Source of the DNA: Typha latifolia
Lineage: Eukaryota; Streptophyta; Magnoliopsida; Poales; Typhaceae
Direction of reading: 5' to 3'
DNA length: 64,000 nucleotides
NCBI GenBank assembly: GCA_019914945.1
Contig: CM034110.1
Location: forward strand, 4,605,808-4,669,807
Of the stretch, positions 59,567 through 64,000 are shown one piece after another. Below the pieces are notes generated by a model. The model did no database searches and had not been told where the DNA came from. It worked only from the letters and a program-made list of their open reading frames with translations. Positions within the stretch are counted from its first letter, which is position 1. Every line of letters starts with the position of its first letter. The translations under genes and the position numbers were made by a program.

Positions 59567-62007
59567 TGTAACAACGCAATCTTAAAAAAAAAAAAATTTT
59601 GGGCACCACGCGACCGGCCACACTGTGGCCGGCCTCATGCCCATGTAAGCTGCGCATGCAGCTTCCGTGGTGGGGTGCCACGCGCTTGTTGCACTGCCGC
59701 AACCCCCCTCCACCGCCATCTCTCTTTTTCTCTCTCTCTATCTATCTATCTCTCTCAGTCTCTCTCTCACTCCACTCTCTCTCCACCCTTTTTCGCACTC
59801 CTCGTTGCTGACGTCGGCCCGCCGCCACCTTCCCGAAGCCGCCGCGGCCAGTGAGAAGCTCTCTCTCTCTCTCTCCCTCCCTCCCTCTCTTGCCCGAGCT
59901 CGGGCTCGTCGGAGTCGAGCCGCTGGCTGGCCAACGGCGGCCGGTGCCCTCCCCGCTGACCCGGGTCTTCAAGCTCCTCCCTCACCCCCTCTCTTTCTTC
60001 TCTTCCTCTTCTCTTCTTCTTCTTCTTCTTCTTCTTCTTCTTCTTCTTCTTCTTCTTCTCCTTTCTTTTTCTTCTTCCTCCTCTGTTTCTACTCCTTTCT
60101 TTTACGCACTTGCAGTCTTTGGGCTCGGCCCAAGATCAGAGTAGCAACGATCCGGGCCGAGCCCAGCACTAGTGACATTATTTTATTATCTACTATATTT
60201 TATATTTATTTATTTATTTAATTAGGTATTACTTCCTTAATTAATGTAGATAAATTATTTAGACATCAATAATTTTAATAATAATATATATTCTTCAACA
60301 TAATGATTATTAATTATAATTAGTATAATTAAGGATTAACTAGGTTATAAAATATTATGCATAAATATAGATAATACTTATTTTGATGTAACTATGTATT
60401 TCTATTTCTATTAGATTAATCGATAGTATTGTAAATTATAATTATTAGATTTAAGTACTGATATTCATAATATATGCAATTTAAGTAATCTTAACAATTT
60501 ATTATATACTATCGTGTGTAGAATAAGATACTAGTCTTATTAATTAATTAATTATTTTGCATAATTAAGTAAATACTATATAACTTCTAACTAATCAAAA
60601 TAGACTAAGAAATATAAATTTATTATACATAGATCTTATCTATAATTATATCCCGTTTATAATTGTTTAGCTTTTACTTTATAATTATATATTTAGAATA
60701 TTAAATAAAAAGAAACGAACCTTTCTCCGTATATTATAACTAGTATTTTATAATAATAGTATGTCATAATATTTGAAAATACCTATAATGTGAATCTAGT
60801 TATGTACAAAGTAAAAGAAGTGATTTTAAACCAAATGAACATTTATATTCTACTTGAATTAATTTTAATTGGATAAACGGCTAATTAATATTACTTGAAT
60901 ATTTTCAGATCCTGAACCCCCTTATTTGAGACCCCGTGGACCTTGCTAACGATGAGTGTCACTCGGTTATCTAACGAACGTGAGAGATGCGTGGTTGGTG
61001 TCTTCTAATCAGACTGTGAGTAGTCTTATTCCCTAGATGTCTTTCTCAAATTAGGTTATATTATATATTATGTACATGCATGTTTTGGCCTCCAGCATGA
61101 TTATATGACTTTACCTATTGATGATTACAGTCGAGCATATTTTATTATGCATTTGATTATGCTGATATGGGATATGAGTATATTGGTGATATATATAGAG
61201 ATGATTAGAGCTGATTCTACTGTTATGATTGTATACCGAGTTGATCTGTAGTATGAGTATGCATGTAATATATTAGCATGAGTATGCATGTGTTGACGAT
61301 ACAGTTGGAGTCTACATTGTCGAGGATTATGTATTTTATCAGTTATGATATGACATGTTATCTATTTTTCACTTAGGTATTATTGATGAACATTCATATA
61401 CTCATTCATAGCATGATGTTGTTTTTGATTTATATTATCCAATACATGATTTACTCTCTATTTGGCATCACTAATTCGGGGTAAGGTCCATTCACTGAGC
61501 CTTTTGCTCATGACTCTCTTTTTTTTTTTTTCTAACCATTAACAGATATGTGGTACGTGATAGCAACTTGAGATATCTTGAGAAGATATTTTAGAATGAT
61601 GATGATGTGAGCTATAGATGTGATACAGTATAGATGATAATTTAACCGGATATTGAGTTGTACTAGTATTTGATATTTGTATTCTTTTGTATTAGTTATT
61701 TTAGTTGTACTTTGATTGTTTGTTGTGGCCTGTGTGGGTCCTGCCAGATTATGTAGTGTCTAATGTATATTATTGTGGACTGAGATATTCATATGTTAAC
61801 AGGTTTATTTAGTTAATAATATAATTTATTTGGTGATGGATTATGTGATCATGGATAGGTTAGCAGTTTTTATTTAATGATGTCTTGATTATATGTGCGC
61901 GGTGACTATCCTGTGCATGACGGGCCTCGCCCGACCTGTCGCGTGCGCCGTGCGTGCCGCGTGGGCGCGTGTGCGTGCACATGCCCGTGCCGGGAGGGGG
62001 CGTTATA
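59567..62007 (+). mobile_element. solo-LTR-like element, copy F (2441 bp, internally shortened)
   Basis: Begins TGTAACAACGCAATC and ends GGGGGCGTTATA, flanked on both sides by GCTTG (59562-59566 and 62008-62012). It has GGCCGGCC-rich sequence at 59610-59640, CT-rich tracts, a (TTC)n run at 60012-60058, CGGGCCGAGCCCAGCACT at 60150-60170, AT-rich middle, GTGAGTAGTCTTATTCCC at 61016 and the conserved GTGCATGACGGGCC end. Compared with copies C and D about 0.6 kb between roughly 61310 and 61330 is missing. Confidence 0.88.
60012..60058. repeat. (TTC)n microsatellite
   Basis: About 15 TTC units in the CT-rich part of LTR copy F. The polyserine frame over it is not a gene. Confidence 0.9.
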
Positions 62008-62212
62008 GCTTGGCGAGTCGATCGTTGTATCATGATTGTTAATTACAAGGATTGCTGCCTGATAATCAGAAAAGATCTACTTTACCATATCCTCATGAGT
62101 TTTAGATAAGAGTTTATAGTTTCCAGTATGATCTGCCCGAATCTAACCTTGTGATTGCGTCCAAAAATGAACAGACCTAGCCCACCCTTAGGACCACCAT
62201 CCCACGCAATAT

Positions 62213-62925
62213 TGATATGTTCTACGCTACCAAAAGATAGGCTTTAATACTAATGATAGGCTATGGAACGATTTCTTTAAGATCTGGATTTATTACAGGA
62301 ATCAATCTACGCAATCAAGAGAAAATATTTACAAAATATTCTCTCATAGTCAAACAATTATGAAACTAAGTGGAATAGATCTGTAACTCCTTGATCTACA
62401 ATTTTTGTATTTACTCCCTTCACAGATTCGAACTGAAACTAGGACAAAAACATGATATGATGCGGATGATGGTGATAGTGATGGGTGGAGTGGATGTTAG
62501 AGTTATGGATGATAATGAAGATGCGGATGGATGGTTGATGTTGTTTAAGAGATAAAGATGAAGGGGAAGAAGTGGTCGAGATCCCAAAGAAGAGGAACGA
62601 CTCGATAGACAAGAGAGATTAGAAGTTAGGAGAGATCTTGCCAATAGTAGAGGTGGTAGGTTGGTGAAGAGGGAGGAAGGAGATTAGAGTAGAGAGAATA
62701 GAGAGAAGATAGAAGGCAAGAAATTAATAATCCAATAACATAATAATTTTGGTTGTCATCGACACTTTTATAGAGGCTAGCCGACAAGCCTTAATAATAA
62801 TAATTAATCCTAATTTTAGTGGAATCCGTCGATCGCGTTCGAATACGCCCGATCGTGTTCGAATACGTTCGATCGTGTTCGAATACATAAAAGACGTTCT
62901 CTGTATATGCGAATACAATGCATAG
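62213..62925 (-). repeat. partial LTR of the chromovirus family
   Basis: Starts TGATATGTTCTACGC and follows the LTR at 26799 through AAAAGATAGGCTTTAATAC, AGTGGTCGAGATCCCAAAG and the AGGCTAGCCGACAAGCC block, then stops near GCGAATACAATGCA, about 100 bp short of the LTR terminus. A 20-bp unit GATCGTGTTCGAATACGTTC occurs three times in tandem at 62831-62890. No internal chromovirus sequence is attached. Confidence 0.75.
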
Positions 62926-63042
62926 TTTGAAGTTTTTCTGCATATCCTAAATTGAGTTCCTAGCAAATCTATCCCTAAAACACTTTTTGAGTTGTGGATG
63001 GCTGGAAAGCATAGTTTAAACCATTTGAGGGTTCGAGGTTGT

Positions 63043-63090
63043 CCTTTTGAGATAATAATTTATAATCCTTTTGAGATAATAATTTATAAT
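63043..63090. repeat. 24-bp tandem duplication in the copia integrase region
   Basis: Unit CCTTTTGAGATAATAATTTA (first 20 of 24 bases) occurs at 63043-63066 and 63067-63090. It is in frame and doubles the eight residues PFEIIIYN. Confidence 0.9.
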
Positions 63091-63343
63091 CCTTCTGAGA
63101 AAAAGATTGATCCCAAAACTACTCATTGCTATTTCATTGGTTACCCGAATCATTCAGAGGATATAGTTCTTATTGTCCTACACGTGGTACTAGAATTGTT
63201 GAATCGTTGACTGTAAAATTATTGGAGCTTGATGTTGCTGATATAAATAACTCAGTTTTCAAATGAGAATCAAAGAGATAATTTTGTTATTATTCCACTG
63301 CTGATTTCTCATGATATTTATGCTTGTTCTTCCAATATTGATT

Positions 63344-63445
63344 CTCCTACTCATATGGTTAATCCTCATGTTTTTACCTCCTACTCATATGGTTAATCCT
63401 CATGTTCTTACCTCCTACTCATATGGTTAATCCTCATGTTCTTAC
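63344..63445. repeat. 34-bp unit repeated three times in copia
   Basis: Three head-to-tail copies (63344-63377, 63378-63411, 63412-63445) of a unit beginning CTCCTACTCATATGGTTAAT. The first differs by one base. Since 34 is not a multiple of three, the two extra copies shift the frame. Confidence 0.9.
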
Positions 63446-64000
63446 TCTTATTCGTATTCCTATTTCAAATGAGTTACCTAGACCATATGAGCTAATACTA
63501 GAAGAAAACGTTAGAAGATCTTGTAGGCAAAGGAGATATGCAATTTTTTATGACTTCTATTCTAACCTTGATAAACATGATTATAATATGGGTTATGATA
63601 TTGCTGATATAATTGATCCTTTTACATATCATGTTGTAATCTCTAGTTATGAATTTAATTACTGGTTAGAAGCCATGCAAGATGAAAATATCGAGTATGT
63701 CACAAAATGATGTGTGCGAGTTGGTAGAACTTCCTAATGGTTGTAAGCCTATTAGTTGCAAATAGATGTTTGTAACAAAAGAAGATTCTAAAGTAAAAAC
63801 TGAACATTTTAATGCTTGATTGGTTGCTACAGGTTATAGCCAAGTAGAAGACATTAATTATAACGAAACATTTTCACCTGTTTCTACCAAAGATTCCGTC
63901 AGAACTATTATGGCCCTTATAACTCATTTTGACTTAGAACTTTATCAGATGGATATGTGAACAACTTTTCTAAATGGTGATTTAAATGAGCAAGTTTATA

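Larger units (their letters stand above)
62925..64000 (+). pseudogene. Ty1/copia polyprotein fragment (integrase C-terminus to RT), broken, runs off the right edge
   Basis: 62950-63210 reads as the end of copia integrase: KSIPKTLFELWMAGKHSLNH, HLRVRGCPFE and CYFIGYPNHSED. 63460-63710 is the linker and the start of RT (PYELILEENVRRSCRQRRY split; NYWLEAMQDEN). A frame change near 63690-63700 leads into ELVELPNGCKPISCK, then a stop, LVATGYSQVEDINY, ETFSPVSTKDSVRTIMAL, DLELYQMDM, another stop, and TFLNGDLNEQVY at the edge. Stops fall at about 63762, 63818 and 63957. Two tandem duplications (63043-63090; 63344-63445) further disturb it. It is dead. Confidence 0.88.

Overview
The window is nuclear DNA of a flowering plant, most likely a monocot. 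It holds two recognisable host genes, both on the minus strand, both with canonical GT-AG introns, in a sea of transposable elements. The monocot guess rests on the actin-depolymerizing factor gene: its short first exon (MAMAYKM) and C-terminal half read like grass ADF5. The AT-rich spacers, large introns and solo-LTR density fit a medium or large plant genome. I cannot name the species.

Layout. 1-11.4 kb: the 5' part of a DEAD-box RNA helicase gene of the RH28/Drs1 type, four exons (11408 down to 1153); the rest lies off the left edge. Its introns are 3.7 and 5.9 kb long. Intron 2 is packed with nested DNA transposons and MITEs; intron 1 carries a ~673-bp tandem duplication. 12.4-18.5 kb, 23.4-26.5 kb, 42.7-47.7 kb and 59.6-62.0 kb: six copies of one family of ~3.1-kb solo-LTR-like elements. 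Three have clean or nearly clean 5-bp target-site duplications, and one copy sits inside another in opposite orientation. 39.3-42.5 kb: a seventh element of the same architecture but a different sequence family. 26.8-33.0 kb: a decayed Ty3/gypsy chromovirus on the minus strand with LTRs, initiator-Met primer-binding site, gag, protease, RT/RNase H, integrase and a C-terminal chromodomain. 36.0-38.2 kb: a decayed hAT transposon with transposase remnants; a shorter derivative appears to sit in the helicase intron. 47.8-49.2 kb: an internally deleted gypsy relic. 51.6-53.2 kb: the complete three-exon ADF5-type gene. 53.9-55.4 kb: a possible LTR pair. 62.2-64.0 kb: a partial chromovirus LTR followed by a broken Ty1/copia polyprotein that runs off the right edge.

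The two host genes are functionally unrelated (60S ribosome biogenesis; actin-filament organisation). What links the window is transposon history: copies of the same MITE family lie in introns of both genes, and the same LTR families recur. I found no tRNA, rRNA, CRISPR or organellar insertion. Nothing here looks like a wholly new coding system; the least explained objects are the long LTR family with its conserved hairpin and the layered elements inside the helicase intron.
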